Source of the DNA: Paenibacillus oceani
GTDB lineage: Bacteria; Bacillota; Bacilli; Paenibacillales; NBRC-103111
Reading direction: 5' to 3'
Length of the DNA: 64,000 bases
NCBI RefSeq assembly: GCF_014705615.1
Contig: NZ_JACXJA010000038.1
Coordinates: 1-64,000, forward strand
Part shown: positions 25,045 to 35,536 of the stretch, one piece after another
Layout: each line of letters starts with the position of its first letter
Position numbering within the stretch: the stretch's first letter is position 1
Translations under genes and position numbers: made by a program
The notes under the pieces: generated by a model
The model's input: only the letters and a program-made list of their open reading frames with translations
Told to the model about the DNA's origin: nothing
Database searches by the model: none

Positions 25045-26478
25045 TTACCGGTATTCGCGCGGAATTCGTCTCGCAACGCCTGTCCGGATCGCCGCTTCGA
25101 CCACTTTGTCGCGAATCAGCTTGGCGACCTTCTGGTTGAACACGCTTGGAATAATGTACAGCTTGTTCCGCTCCTCATCCGAGATGACAGAGGCGATCGC
25201 TTCGGCGGCGGCCAGCTTCATTTCTTCATTGATCGTCTGGGCCCGGCAATCCAGAGCGCCCCGGAACATCCCGGGGAAGCAGAGGACGTTATTGATCTGG
25301 TTCGGGTAATCGGAACGCCCGGTCGCTACAACGGCGGCGATATCTTCGATTTCCTCGGGATTGATTTCGGGGTTCGGGTTAGCCATCGCGAACACGATCG
25401 GATTTGCGGCCATGCTCCGGACATCTTCCCGTTTCAATAAACCGGCGGCGGATACGCCGATAAATACATCGGCTCCGGCGAGCACACGGCTCAAGCTGCC
25501 GGTTACACGGTTCGGATTCGTATGCTCCGCATACCAGTTCCACATCGGATTGCCGTACGTATGGCCGGCTGCCAAAGCGCCTTCCCGGTCGACCCCGATC
25601 AATTCCTTGACGCCTGCGGCGAGCAATATTTTACTGCAGGCGATTCCTGCCGCGCCTATACCGCACACGACAACTTTAACCGAATCGATCGATTTTCCGA
25701 CCAGCTTCAGAGCGCTGATCAGGCTGGCGTACAACACGACGGCGGTTCCGTGCTGATCGTCGTGAAAGACCGGGATATCGAGCGCCTGCTTTAATCGCTC
25801 TTCGATCTCGAAGCACCGCGGAGACGAGATGTCTTCCAGATTAATGCCGCCGAACGCCGGAGCGATAGCAATAATGGTCCGGATCATCTCTTCCGTATCC
25901 TGCGTATTCAGACAGATCGGGAACGCATCGACGTCGGCAAGCTGTTTAAACAGCATCGCTTTGCCTTCCATTACCGGCATGGCGGCGTGCGGACCGATAT
26001 TGCCGAGCCCGAGGACGGCGCTTCCGTCGGAGATGACCGCTACCGTGTTCCGTTTGATCGTCAGCGTGTAAGCTTTGCGTGGCTCTTCATGAATCGCCAT
26101 GCAGACGCGGGCGACATCGGGCGTATAGACGCGGGACAAATCGTCGCGGTTTTGGATCGGCGTTTTCAGCTTGGTCTCGATTTTCCCACCGAGATGCAGC
26201 AGGAAGGTCCGGTCCGATACGTTAACCAGCTTTACACCGCCAAGCTGTTTCACTTTATCTACGATTTTGGACGTGTACAGCGTATCCGCGACATTTACGG
26301 TCAAGTCCCGGATCGACAGCTCCTGCTTCGTCTGAATGACGTCGATCGCGACCAAATCTCCGCCTTCATCGGTTATCGCGGTGACAATATCGCTGAAACG
26401 AATCCGGTTCGTATCGATTTCCAGTCGAAGGATGATGCTTTTGCCGGTAATCAGCTGTTTATTTCCTTCGTCGCTCAT
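25045..26478 (-). CDS. NAD-dependent malic enzyme with N-terminal ACT domain
   Basis: A 477-residue enzyme converting malate to pyruvate and CO2. An ACT-like domain (about 10-85, SIILRLEIDTNRIRFSDIV) precedes the malic enzyme core. Visible are the metal/substrate region GLGNIGPHAAMPVMEGKA, the acidic pair in FGGINLEDISSPRCFEIE, DDQHGTAVV, and the nucleotide-binding loop CGIGAAGIACSK. The ACT-domain architecture matches YtsJ/MaeB-type proteins of Bacilli and suggests amino-acid feedback. ATG 26478 follows GGAGGGAG on the minus strand. It has no obvious operon partner. Confidence 0.93.
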   Translation of the reverse strand: MSDEGNKQLITGKSIILRLEIDTNRIRFSDIVTAITDEGGDLVAIDVIQTKQELSIRDLTVNVADTLYTSKIVDKVKQLGGVKLVNVSDRTFLLHLGGKIETKLKTPIQNRDDLSRVYTPDVARVCMAIHEEPRKAYTLTIKRNTVAVISDGSAVLGLGNIGPHAAMPVMEGKAMLFKQLADVDAFPICLNTQDTEEMIRTIIAIAPAFGGINLEDISSPRCFEIEERLKQALDIPVFHDDQHGTAVVLYASLISALKLVGKSIDSVKVVVCGIGAAGIACSKILLAAGVKELIGVDREGALAAGHTYGNPMWNWYAEHTNPNRVTGSLSRVLAGADVFIGVSAAGLLKREDVRSMAANPIVFAMANPNPEINPEEIEDIAAVVATGRSDYPNQINNVLCFPGMFRGALDCRAQTINEEMKLAAAEAIASVISDEERNKLYIIPSVFNQKVAKLIRDKVVEAAIRTGVARRIPREYR

Positions 26479-26566
26479 GAGCTGCTACTCCCTCCAATCC
26501 TTAGAAGCTGTATCTGGTTTCGCTCCTTTCTACAGGATTTCACCAAATCGCGGGCAGTAACCAAAA

Positions 26567-26683
26567 TCAGCTGCATTTCATTTCTGTTCGGTTTGAAAGC
26601 ATGCCAAAAACCCGCATCATCCCTATGCGCTCTATGAATCCCCATCGTTCGTAGAAGAGCATGCTGCCTCTGTTTGTAAGAGA
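26567..26683 (-). pseudogene. Possible C-terminal fragment of a GNAT acetyltransferase
   Basis: On the minus strand, codons ending at 26567 read SLTNRGSMLFYERWGFIER and then IGMMRVFGML, resembling the last helix and strand of GNAT enzymes (N-x-x-S-x-x-F-Y-E-x-x-G-F). The sequence upstream in this frame is not GNAT-like and has no good start, so only a remnant could be present. It fills most of the space between malic enzyme and the ABC-F gene. Confidence 0.3.
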
Positions 26684-26782
26684 ACGATCCGCTTTTGGGG
26701 CGATTGTGTCCCATCTTCGCAGCTTTCCCCTCCCAAGTTCATTTTTCCGGCTTATAACGCGGCAAGGAAGCGACGAAATGCT

Positions 26783-26810
26783 TTGAAGCTGAGGCAAATT
26801 ATGCTATAGT
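26783..26810 (+). promoter_or_regulatory. Predicted sigma-A promoter for the ABC-F gene
   Basis: TTGAAG (26783-26788), a 16-bp spacer and TATAGT (26805-26810), 48 bp upstream of the start codon. Confidence 0.55.
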
Positions 26811-26812
26811 AA

Positions 26813-28474
<1,662 letters not shown>

Positions 28475-28481
28475 CATACAG

Positions 28482-28517
28482 GACGGGGGACGGCATCACG
28501 CCGGTCTCCCGTCTTTC
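28482..28517 (+). terminator. Terminator after the ABC-F gene
   Basis: GACGGGGGAC (28482-28491) pairs with GTCTCCCGTC (28504-28513, one G-U pair), with GGC/GCC inside, followed by TTTC. The T run is short, so termination may be partial. Confidence 0.6.
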
Positions 28518-28637
28518 ATGTCCAGCCGGAAATTTATGCGGAGCAAAAGGGTTGTGCCGGCGCCGTGTCGTATTATATCCGTTACAAGGAACCGCGCCGG
28601 CCGCGTCCGCCGCACATCACCCGTCAGGAGGGAGCGC

Positions 28638-29159
28638 ATGTTTGATCCGACGATATACGAAAATTTAAAGGTTGTCATTGAAGGGGCGGTGTACGATCTC
28701 GATTTGGAAGGGCAAATCGTCGTTACGCATCGTTCCGACCTGATTGATCTCGCGGTGATGTCAAGATGTTATATCATCCGCTACCGATTGAAGGACAGCA
28801 GGAGTACGGCCGAGATTCGCTTGTCCGCAGGACTCGTCGACCTGGCCGGAGAGAAGATGGAATGGAAAAACGCCTTGCCCGGCTGCAAGCTGGACGTCGT
28901 CTTCTCGCTTCCTTTGCGCAACCCGGAGAGCGCATGCCGCAACATTCAAGACATTTTGCAGCAGCTGTGGGAAACGAATCCGACCATCGTCCAGACGTTA
29001 TCCTACCGGTACGGGGATGACGGTTCCCGCTGTCTGAACGAGATCGGCGTACATTTCGACCGGAAAATCGGGGAAGGACAAATTGAAGATATTCCCGACC
29101 TGTTGGAGCACACCCTGCGAACGCTGCGGCAGCTGGAACCTTACAACCTGGAGGAATAA
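28638..29159 (+). CDS. Conserved-looking protein of unknown function (173 aa)
   Basis: ATG 28638 follows AGGAGGGAGCGC. The protein starts MFDPTIYENLKVVIEGAVYD and is soluble, with mixed strands and helices (LWETNPTIVQTLSYRYGDD, IEDIPDLLEHTLRTL). No known motif or family is recognised. It heads a tight run: thioredoxin begins four bases after its stop, then KapB, a channel protein and another unknown gene. The context links it loosely to sporulation or redox functions; no biochemical role can be stated. Confidence 0.7.
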   Translation: MFDPTIYENLKVVIEGAVYDLDLEGQIVVTHRSDLIDLAVMSRCYIIRYRLKDSRSTAEIRLSAGLVDLAGEKMEWKNALPGCKLDVVFSLPLRNPESACRNIQDILQQLWETNPTIVQTLSYRYGDDGSRCLNEIGVHFDRKIGEGQIEDIPDLLEHTLRTLRQLEPYNLEE

Positions 29160-29162
29160 CGG

Positions 29163-29483
29163 ATGATCGAGCGGTCGGAATCGGAGCTGAGAGGACGGCT
29201 AAACGCTGGAGAGGCGTTCGCCGTTTTTTTGTATACGCCGTTATGCGGCACATGCAAGGTAGGGAGCCGGATGCTCGACGTGGTCGGGACGATGCGGCCG
29301 GATTACCCGATCGAGCAGGCGAACGTGAATACGACACCGCAGCTGATTCAAGAATGGCGGGTGGAAAGCGTACCTTGCCTGATCCATCTGGATAACGGCG
29401 CAGTCGTACGCAAGTTGTATGCGTTCGAGTCGGTCGAGAACGTATATCGTTTCTTGCAGCCGTTATTCCCGGAGCCCCAATAA
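29163..29483 (+). CDS. Thioredoxin-family protein
   Basis: A 106-residue single-domain thioredoxin fold with the active-site motif LYTPLCGTCKVGSRM; Cys-Gly-Thr-Cys replaces the usual CGPC. The cis-proline loop reads VESVPCLIHLDNG, with Cys after the proline. There is no signal peptide, so it acts in the cytoplasm as a disulfide reductase or a specialised redox partner (YtpP-like). ATG comes four bases after the preceding stop and the next gene starts 17 bp later, so it is co-transcribed. Confidence 0.85.
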   Translation: MIERSESELRGRLNAGEAFAVFLYTPLCGTCKVGSRMLDVVGTMRPDYPIEQANVNTTPQLIQEWRVESVPCLIHLDNGAVVRKLYAFESVENVYRFLQPLFPEPQ

Positions 29484-29499
29484 GAGAGGATGAAAAGCG

Positions 29500-29934
29500 A
29501 TGAACGAATCCGTTGAACGTTATGTAACTGTAGAGCACCGGACGGGCGCATATATTGCCAAGCTGCTGGAATCGTCGCCGCCCCGCGTGCTGGTCGAGAT
29601 CATTGCCGTGCTGCAGCATCCGCTGCAAGGCGATCTGCATAACCGGTATAAAGCCGACGTCACTTTGTTCCACGAACGGAAGGCGGCGGCCCAGCGGGAG
29701 AAAGTGTGGGTTCCGGCTGCGTCGGTGCAGCCGTATGAAGGCGACGTTCCGTCTTACGACGAATCGCTCCGCAGCGCGTGGGAAGAGTTGATGGCTTCCA
29801 TGCAAAGCGTCGCGGACGGTTCGTACGACCGTGCCCGCTATCCGGCTCGTCCGGAGCTGCAGGCTTGGGCGGTCAAGTCGATCGAGCAGCTGCGGTCGCT
29901 GGAGAAAGACTATTGGGGCTCGGGCTCGTCTTAA
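29500..29934 (+). CDS. kapB: KapB, sporulation phosphorelay-associated protein
   Basis: A 144-residue protein matching KapB of Bacillus, which is needed for normal function of sensor kinase KinB in the Spo0A phosphorelay. Recognisable segments are YVTVEHRTGAYIAKLLE, VLQHPLQGDLHNRY, FHERKAAAQREKVWVP and a C-terminal SIEQLRSLEKDYWG. No signal peptide or lipobox is seen, despite the old name kinase-associated lipoprotein B. ATG follows AGAGAGGATG. No KinB homologue is adjacent. Its presence supports a spore-forming host. Confidence 0.88.
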   Translation: MNESVERYVTVEHRTGAYIAKLLESSPPRVLVEIIAVLQHPLQGDLHNRYKADVTLFHERKAAAQREKVWVPAASVQPYEGDVPSYDESLRSAWEELMASMQSVADGSYDRARYPARPELQAWAVKSIEQLRSLEKDYWGSGSS

Positions 29935-29964
29935 CGGGCGGCCGGCAAGCGGGGAGGAACGGCA

Positions 29965-30627
29965 TTGACCTGGGATGTGCTAAGCTTGATGGGGATCGTC
30001 GCCTTTGCCGCGAGCGGGGCGATTATCGCGATGGAGGAGGAATACGACATCTTCGGGGTTGCCGTGCTCGGAATGGCGGCTGCATTTGGCGGCGGAGTCG
30101 TCCGCAACCTGTTCATCGGGATACCGATTACCTCCTTATGGTCGCAGGGGCTGCTGCTGAACACGGCGCTTGCGACGATATTCCTGCTGTATTTGTTCCC
30201 GGCTGTATGGATTCGCAAGTGGCAGCCGATCGCCACGTTTTTCGATGCGGTCGGGCTGGCCGCCTTTTCGATACAAGGCGCATTATTCGCGGCCCGAATG
30301 GAGCTGCCCGTAGGCGTAGTCATCTTCGCATCGGTAGTGACCGGAATCGGGGGAGGCGTGATCCGCGACGTGCTTGCAGGCCGAAAACCGCTTGTGTTCC
30401 GGGATGAGATTTATGCGTTATGGGCGATGTTGGCGGGAATTTCGCTCGGATTCGGGTGGATGGACGGGCAGATCCGTTCAGCTGTATTATTTGCGGTCAT
30501 CTTGACGATGCGGATGTTATCGGTCTATTACGGCTGGAAGCTGCCCCGCAGGAAGCTGGATTTTCATCAATCGGCCGATCAACGGAGACTTGCAGCCGGA
30601 GGAAAGGAGGAGGAGCGGGCTTTATGA
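29965..30627 (+). CDS. TRIC-type (UPF0126) trimeric cation channel family membrane protein
   Basis: A 220-residue protein with about seven membrane helices in two repeats. Each repeat carries the family glycine-rich motif: AAAFGGGVVRNLFIG and VVTGIGGGVIRDVLAGR, the second in the classical GGxxRD form. These prokaryotic proteins are homologous to TRIC potassium/cation channels. Start is TTG 29965 after GGGGAGG. The hydrophilic tail after ~200 (KLPRRKLDFHQ) is cytoplasmic. Its stop overlaps the next ATG. Confidence 0.88.
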   Translation: MTWDVLSLMGIVAFAASGAIIAMEEEYDIFGVAVLGMAAAFGGGVVRNLFIGIPITSLWSQGLLLNTALATIFLLYLFPAVWIRKWQPIATFFDAVGLAAFSIQGALFAARMELPVGVVIFASVVTGIGGGVIRDVLAGRKPLVFRDEIYALWAMLAGISLGFGWMDGQIRSAVLFAVILTMRMLSVYYGWKLPRRKLDFHQSADQRRLAAGGKEEERAL

Positions 30628-31112
30628 GGGAATCATGGAACGAGCGGAAGCAGATCCCCCAGGACGAGCTGCAGGACAGGCTGCAGACGATCAAGGAGCT
30701 CGGCGGCGGCGAGGGGACGGAGCTGTACGAGATCGTGAAAGATACGGCGACCGGCGAGCATTATTTGCACTATGCCTACTTGCATCTTACGATCGCGGAC
30801 GGAACGAAGGAGTCGTTCCATCAGCTGCTTCCGCTGGAGAGCGACGACGTGCTTGGCCTGATGTTCGGAGAACAGCCGCATACGTACCCGGATCATTGGC
30901 GGCGATCGTTTCTCCGCAACGGCCCGGACGGAAAGTATGTCTGGTTCGATCCTTCCGAGACGATCGAAGGGGCCGGAGCGGATGCGGAACAGCTGGCGGG
31001 CGATGCAGCGAGCATTCTCGGAGCCTGGAAACGGGAAGGGGCGCGCGACCCGGAATCGGTGAAGCGTATGCTGGACGAGATCAACCGGAAGCTGAGCAAA
31101 CTCGATGATTAA
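30624..31112 (+). CDS. Protein of unknown function (162 aa)
   Basis: The ATG overlaps the stop of the channel gene (ATGA) and follows GGAGGAGG, so it is translationally coupled. The product is acidic and soluble, with an N-terminal charged helix (ESWNERKQIPQDELQDRLQ), a central region with GEHYLHYAYLHLTIADG, and a C-terminal helix ESVKRMLDEINRKLSKL. No motif or family is recognised. It ends the KapB-containing operon just before a bidirectional terminator. Confidence 0.7.
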   Translation: MRESWNERKQIPQDELQDRLQTIKELGGGEGTELYEIVKDTATGEHYLHYAYLHLTIADGTKESFHQLLPLESDDVLGLMFGEQPHTYPDHWRRSFLRNGPDGKYVWFDPSETIEGAGADAEQLAGDAASILGAWKREGARDPESVKRMLDEINRKLSKLDD

Positions 31113-31123
31113 GCGGACATACA

Positions 31124-31149
31124 AAAACGGACCTTGGGAGGTCCGTTTT
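31124..31149. terminator. Bidirectional terminator
   Basis: AAAACGGACC (31124-31133) and GGTCCGTTTT (31140-31149) form a perfect 10-bp stem with a 6-base loop. T runs are present on both strands, serving the plus-strand operon and the convergent sensor kinase gene. Confidence 0.88.
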
Positions 31150-31213
31150 GTGCTTGTATAGGGTAAGCGAGTTCTTGCGGATAACGGGAGCTTGGTTCAA
31201 AACGGCCGCCAGT

Positions 31214-32965
31214 TTAGATTCCGAATCGCTGCAGCGGCATGCATACGGTAAACGTGGTTCCTTGCCCGATATCGCTTTCCACCGTAATCGTCCCTTTATA
31301 CGATCCGACCCTCTCCTTGGTGATGGCAAGTCCGATCCCCGAATGGTCGCCGCTGTTTTTGGTCGAGTAGCCGGGCATAAAAATTTTGCGTCGTTCTTCC
31401 TCATCCAACACGCGTCCGGGATTACGGACGGAGATGAACAAGTTGCCGGCGTTGTACCAGCCGCGCAGCTCGACCCACCTCTCATGCACCGGAAGCCAGG
31501 TCACTTCGTCGAACGCATTGTCGACCAGATTGCCGATAATTTTGACGATATCGACCGATTTGACGCCCAGATTGAGGCTGCCGAACGGAGCGAATTCGTG
31601 CCTGAAATCGATTTTTTTGTCCATTGCTGTTACGAGCTTGGATTGCACGATCGCTGCGATCGCGGGATGGCCGATCTGAATAATATCGTTCGTCTGGCGG
31701 ATGTCCCCGATCAGTTCTCCCGTGTACCGGTGCAGATCGTCATACTTTTTGAGCTGAAGAAACGTATGAATCGTCTGCACATGATTCAGGAAGTCGTGCC
31801 GCTGGCCGCGGATCGTCGTGAACATGTCGTTCACTTCGTCGATGTAAGCCTCCTGCGTGACGCGAACCGCTTCGTCCTTGTTGCGGCCGATCATCCGGAA
31901 GACGAAATACAGCAGCACGAGGCTTAATACGGTCAGAAATCCGATTCTCGCCGCCATCGTCGTAATCTGCTCTTCCAGCACGTCCCGGATCATATGGTAA
32001 TCGAATACCACTCCGATAACGTAAGGATAGTCCAGCTGTTGATTGTCGGCGTCCGACGGCACCGGGATATAACTTTTGATCACTTTTTTCCCTAGAACGA
32101 CCGTCGTGTACGTTACCGGCTCATTCCGTTCAAGCGCCTGTCTGACGTTGTCGATGTCCCGGTCGCGGTCTTCGTACATATACGTACCGAACGGAATCGG
32201 ACGGTCGTACAGCGATACGAAATATTGTCCGCTTTGTGATTTGGATACTTTTAGCGGCTTGCCGAAATGGTTGTAATTAAAACCGGTCATCTCCAAAATG
32301 CCAGGATTGTCCTCGATCATTTTCTTCATGATAAGATCCGGACCGGCCAGCCTGTCATACTGCTTGATCTGGATATCTTCCACATACGGATTGATGATGT
32401 AGTCTGTATCCCCGTCGTAATAGTAGCCCCATTTGTCGATTTTGCTCGGATCGGTATCGGCATGTTCGATCGGTCCCGACCAATAATGGGGCAGCTTCTG
32501 CCCTTCCGGGATCGTAACGTTTCTGGACTCCAGCAATTGCAGGAAAGCGGTATACCAGTATCCCCACTTCTTCGTACTCATGCCGATTTCTTTGGAATCG
32601 GACGAGCGGACGCCGATAATATCGTCTCCTTGCTTCTGAAGCAGCGTGATATGCGACACCCCAAGCTCCTTGCTGATCTGCTCCAGCTCGTCGTTCGTCA
32701 CATGCTCGGCCTGCGGGGAAAGCCGCTCCTTGGCGGCGATCGCGGCCAACCGCAGCTGCTGGCCGACTATGTCCTCGACATATTTCACGCTGGTCTTGTA
32801 CTGGTCGATCGAATTTCTCAAGTTGCTGGCGGCATGAACCGACTGCTCTTCTACATTCCCGACAAGCGTCTCCTTGGTCGTCACATAGAACAAAATATTG
32901 TTAAAAAATAATATAAAAATAACGTATCCGATAACGAGGTAGAAAATCCGTGATTTCAGGTGCAA
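31214..32965 (-). CDS. Membrane sensor histidine kinase of the Spo0B-type (CitA/DcuS-like) group
   Basis: About 583 residues from TTG 32965, six bases after GGGGTGA; ATG 33001 is in frame but overlaps a possible TATAAT. Transmembrane helices lie near residues 5-30 and 340-360 (IGFLTVLSLVLLYFVF) and flank a ~300-residue extracellular sensor rich in Tyr/Trp. The cytoplasmic part has the Spo0B-like dimer helix with phospho-His in RGQRHDFLNHVQTIH, N box NLVDNAFDE, and G boxes VRNPG and GDHSGIGLAI. No response regulator gene is adjacent, so it is an orphan here. The ligand is unknown. Confidence 0.88.
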   Translation of the reverse strand: MHLKSRIFYLVIGYVIFILFFNNILFYVTTKETLVGNVEEQSVHAASNLRNSIDQYKTSVKYVEDIVGQQLRLAAIAAKERLSPQAEHVTNDELEQISKELGVSHITLLQKQGDDIIGVRSSDSKEIGMSTKKWGYWYTAFLQLLESRNVTIPEGQKLPHYWSGPIEHADTDPSKIDKWGYYYDGDTDYIINPYVEDIQIKQYDRLAGPDLIMKKMIEDNPGILEMTGFNYNHFGKPLKVSKSQSGQYFVSLYDRPIPFGTYMYEDRDRDIDNVRQALERNEPVTYTTVVLGKKVIKSYIPVPSDADNQQLDYPYVIGVVFDYHMIRDVLEEQITTMAARIGFLTVLSLVLLYFVFRMIGRNKDEAVRVTQEAYIDEVNDMFTTIRGQRHDFLNHVQTIHTFLQLKKYDDLHRYTGELIGDIRQTNDIIQIGHPAIAAIVQSKLVTAMDKKIDFRHEFAPFGSLNLGVKSVDIVKIIGNLVDNAFDEVTWLPVHERWVELRGWYNAGNLFISVRNPGRVLDEEERRKIFMPGYSTKNSGDHSGIGLAITKERVGSYKGTITVESDIGQGTTFTVCMPLQRFGI

Positions 32966-33159
32966 GCCATCACCCCAGGTGCAGAACATATGTATCCTCA
33001 TTATAGCCTAAAAGATACACCAATGTTATTGCATTTTCGACTTTTTTCGATATAAACCTGCATATTTTGTCGTAAAAAGTAGTGTGATCCGGATTACAGG
33101 CATAAAAGCTGAAACCGGTTATGCTAAAAGCATAGATCAGGAGCGGGAGGAATGCAGCG

Positions 33160-33693
33160 ATGAGCCGACTCATAACGGACAGGAACACCCAGCATACGAT
33201 GGTGCTTTGCGACCCCAGCGTCCGGTTTCGCGATGCGGTTAACCGTCTGGAAGAGGAGCAGGGCGAGATGAAAGCTCAAATTTTGTCGATTCGGCAATTG
33301 GTGGAAAAGAGCGGGAAGGGAGAGCCCGGCCGGGTCTGCGCCCGGATCGCCGAGATGAAGCCGTACGTGTGCGAGCTGATGGCGCGTCTGCAAAGCCATG
33401 AGGAATGGGAGAAGCGTTATGTATTTCCGCTCCTTGCGGAACTGACCGGTAAAAGGATGGGGCCGATGTCGGTGATGGATCTGGAGCGGGAGTGGGCGAT
33501 GCAATATTTAAAGTCGTATATCGAGCAATCCGGCAGTATCGGAATGTTTAGCCCGGAGCCGAAAACGAGGGAGCTTCTGCGGCAAATCGAACAGGCGCTT
33601 TTTATACTGGAAGAGCATTTGCGCAAAAACGAGGAGATCGTATTCCCGCTGGCCGACCAGATCGCCGCAGATATGGACCGGTATTACCGGTAA
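33160..33693 (+). CDS. Hemerythrin-like domain protein
   Basis: A 177-residue helical protein with spaced His/Glu residues typical of hemerythrin-like bundles: LQSHEEWEKRYVFPLLAEL and, near the C-terminus, EEHLRKNEEIVFPLADQ. This H-x3-E/H-x3-E pattern binds a di-iron centre in the family. The N-terminal QHTMVLCDPSVRF is less conserved. ATG 33160 follows GGAGGAATG. It is divergent from the sensor kinase gene; they share a 158-bp interval. It may sense or store oxygen, NO or iron; not determined. Confidence 0.7.
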   Translation: MSRLITDRNTQHTMVLCDPSVRFRDAVNRLEEEQGEMKAQILSIRQLVEKSGKGEPGRVCARIAEMKPYVCELMARLQSHEEWEKRYVFPLLAELTGKRMGPMSVMDLEREWAMQYLKSYIEQSGSIGMFSPEPKTRELLRQIEQALFILEEHLRKNEEIVFPLADQIAADMDRYYR

Positions 33694-33767
33694 ACCGGGG
33701 ACAATGTATGAAATATGGTTGAAGCTTTTCCGTCATCTTGAACAGGCGTTGGCCCATATCATGTACT

Positions 33768-33779
33768 AACCGCGCGGTT
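33768..33779. promoter_or_regulatory. Palindrome upstream of the acyl-CoA ligase gene
   Basis: AACCGCGCGGTT is a perfect 12-bp palindrome 30 bp before the ligase start, where a repressor would bind. It differs in sequence from the palindrome in the etf/fad interval at 54397-54412, so a common regulator is not indicated. Confidence 0.35.
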
Positions 33780-33809
33780 TAGCGCCGCGTTCAGGAAGGT
33801 GGATGATGC

Positions 33810-35495
33810 ATGGACCGGCGACCGTGGCATGACTATTACCCCCAAGAAGTGCCGACTACGCTCGATTATCCGTCCGTTCCCATTACGACGCTGTTGCAAA
33901 CGACGGCGGAGCAGTATCCGGACCGTCCGGCCGTTACGTTTTTCGGCAAGCGGACGAAGTACAAGGAGCTGCTGCAGCAATCGTACCGGTTCGCTAACGG
34001 CTTGCACAGCCTTGGAGTCGTTCCGGGCGACCGGGTCGCTTTGCTTTTGCCGAATATGCCTCAGTATGTGATCTGTTACTATGGAGCTTTGTTCGGCGGC
34101 GCGACCGTCGTGCAGCTGAATCCGCTGCATGTCGAACGGGAGCTGCTTCGGCACATCATCGATTCGCAGGCGGATACGATCGTTTGCCTGGACCTCTTGC
34201 TGCCGCGAATCCGCAATATCCGCGAGAAGGCCGGCCTGAAGCGGATTATCGTAACAGGAATCCGCGATGAGCTGCCGCTGGTGAAGAAAGCGCTGTATCC
34301 GCTCGTACAGAAACGGAAGGGACCTTTGCCGAAGTACGACGCCGAACAGGAGCAACTGTTCACCCTCCACCGGCTGCTCCGCTCCGCGAAGCCGGAGTCC
34401 GTCACCCATCCCGTCGATCCGGAGCGGGACGTGGCCGTGCTGCAGTATACGGGAGGAACGACCGGGGCACCGAAGGGCGTTATGCTGACGCACGCCAATT
34501 TGGCCGCCAATACGCGCCAATGCGCAAGCTGGATGTATAAGGTCGATGCCGGACAAGAAATCATGCTGGCGGCTGTACCGTTATTTCACGTGTACGGGAT
34601 GACCGTATGTATGAATTTCGGCTTGTCCATCGGCGCCAATATGGTACTGGTTCCTAAGTTTGAAGTCGAAAATTTGCTAAAAACGATCCACCGCGAAAAA
34701 CCGACGATATTTCCCGGAGCGCCGACCATGTATATCGCGATCAATCATCACCCGGACTCGGCAGTCAAATACAAGCTGTCCTCGATTCGCTGCTGCATTA
34801 GCGGTTCCGCGCCGCTGCCGCTGGAAGTTCAGCAACAATTCGAGAGGCTGACGGGCGGGCGGCTGGTCGAAGGTTACGGATTGTCGGAATGCTCGCCGGT
34901 AACGCATGCGAATCCGATCTGGGAGCGTCGCAAAACCGGTTCGATCGGACTGCCGTGGCCGGATACCGACAGCAAAATCGTCGATATGGACACCGGCGAT
35001 ACGTTGCCCCCCAATCAGATCGGCGAACTGCTTCTAAAAGGGCCGCAGGTGATGAAAGGGTATTGGAACAAGCCCGAGGAGACAGCTGTTACGGTCGGGG
35101 ACGGGTGGCTGCGTACTGGCGATATGGCTTATATGGACGAAGAAGGTTATTTTTATATTGTCGATCGCAAGAAAGATCTGATTATTGCCGGAGGGTTCAA
35201 TATTTTCCCGAGGGAGGTCGAGGAGGTGTTGTTCGAGCATCCGGACGTGCTGGAAGCGGCCGTTATCGGCGTGCCCGACGAATACCGGGGGGAAACGGTG
35301 AAAGCGTTTATCGTCTGCAAACCGGGCGTTCAGGTGTCCGAATCGGAGCTGGACAGCTACTGCCGCCTCAAGCTGGCTGCGTACAAGGTGCCGCGAATCT
35401 ACGAATTTCGCGATTCGTTGCCCAAGTCGATGATCGGGAAGGTGCTCCGTAGAGAACTTAGAGAGGAGCAACCTGCGGACGATCCCAAAGGGTGA
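33810..35495 (+). CDS. Long-chain fatty acid-CoA ligase (AMP-forming)
   Basis: A 561-residue adenylate-forming enzyme that activates fatty acids. Visible motifs: P-loop YTGGTTGAPKGVMLTH, VPLFHVYGMT, GYGLSECSPVTH, GWLRTGDMAYMDEEGYFYI, and VDRKKDLIIAGGFNIFPREVEE, then the catalytic lysine in SLPKSMIGKVLRREL. Start ATG 33810 lies seven bases after AGGAAGGTGG. It would supply acyl-CoA to the beta-oxidation genes at 54-62 kb, although it stands apart from them. Confidence 0.93.
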   Translation: MDRRPWHDYYPQEVPTTLDYPSVPITTLLQTTAEQYPDRPAVTFFGKRTKYKELLQQSYRFANGLHSLGVVPGDRVALLLPNMPQYVICYYGALFGGATVVQLNPLHVERELLRHIIDSQADTIVCLDLLLPRIRNIREKAGLKRIIVTGIRDELPLVKKALYPLVQKRKGPLPKYDAEQEQLFTLHRLLRSAKPESVTHPVDPERDVAVLQYTGGTTGAPKGVMLTHANLAANTRQCASWMYKVDAGQEIMLAAVPLFHVYGMTVCMNFGLSIGANMVLVPKFEVENLLKTIHREKPTIFPGAPTMYIAINHHPDSAVKYKLSSIRCCISGSAPLPLEVQQQFERLTGGRLVEGYGLSECSPVTHANPIWERRKTGSIGLPWPDTDSKIVDMDTGDTLPPNQIGELLLKGPQVMKGYWNKPEETAVTVGDGWLRTGDMAYMDEEGYFYIVDRKKDLIIAGGFNIFPREVEEVLFEHPDVLEAAVIGVPDEYRGETVKAFIVCKPGVQVSESELDSYCRLKLAAYKVPRIYEFRDSLPKSMIGKVLRRELREEQPADDPKG

Positions 35496-35536
35496 GGTTA
35501 ACCGCATATGACGGAACAGGAGGGAGGTCATGACGG

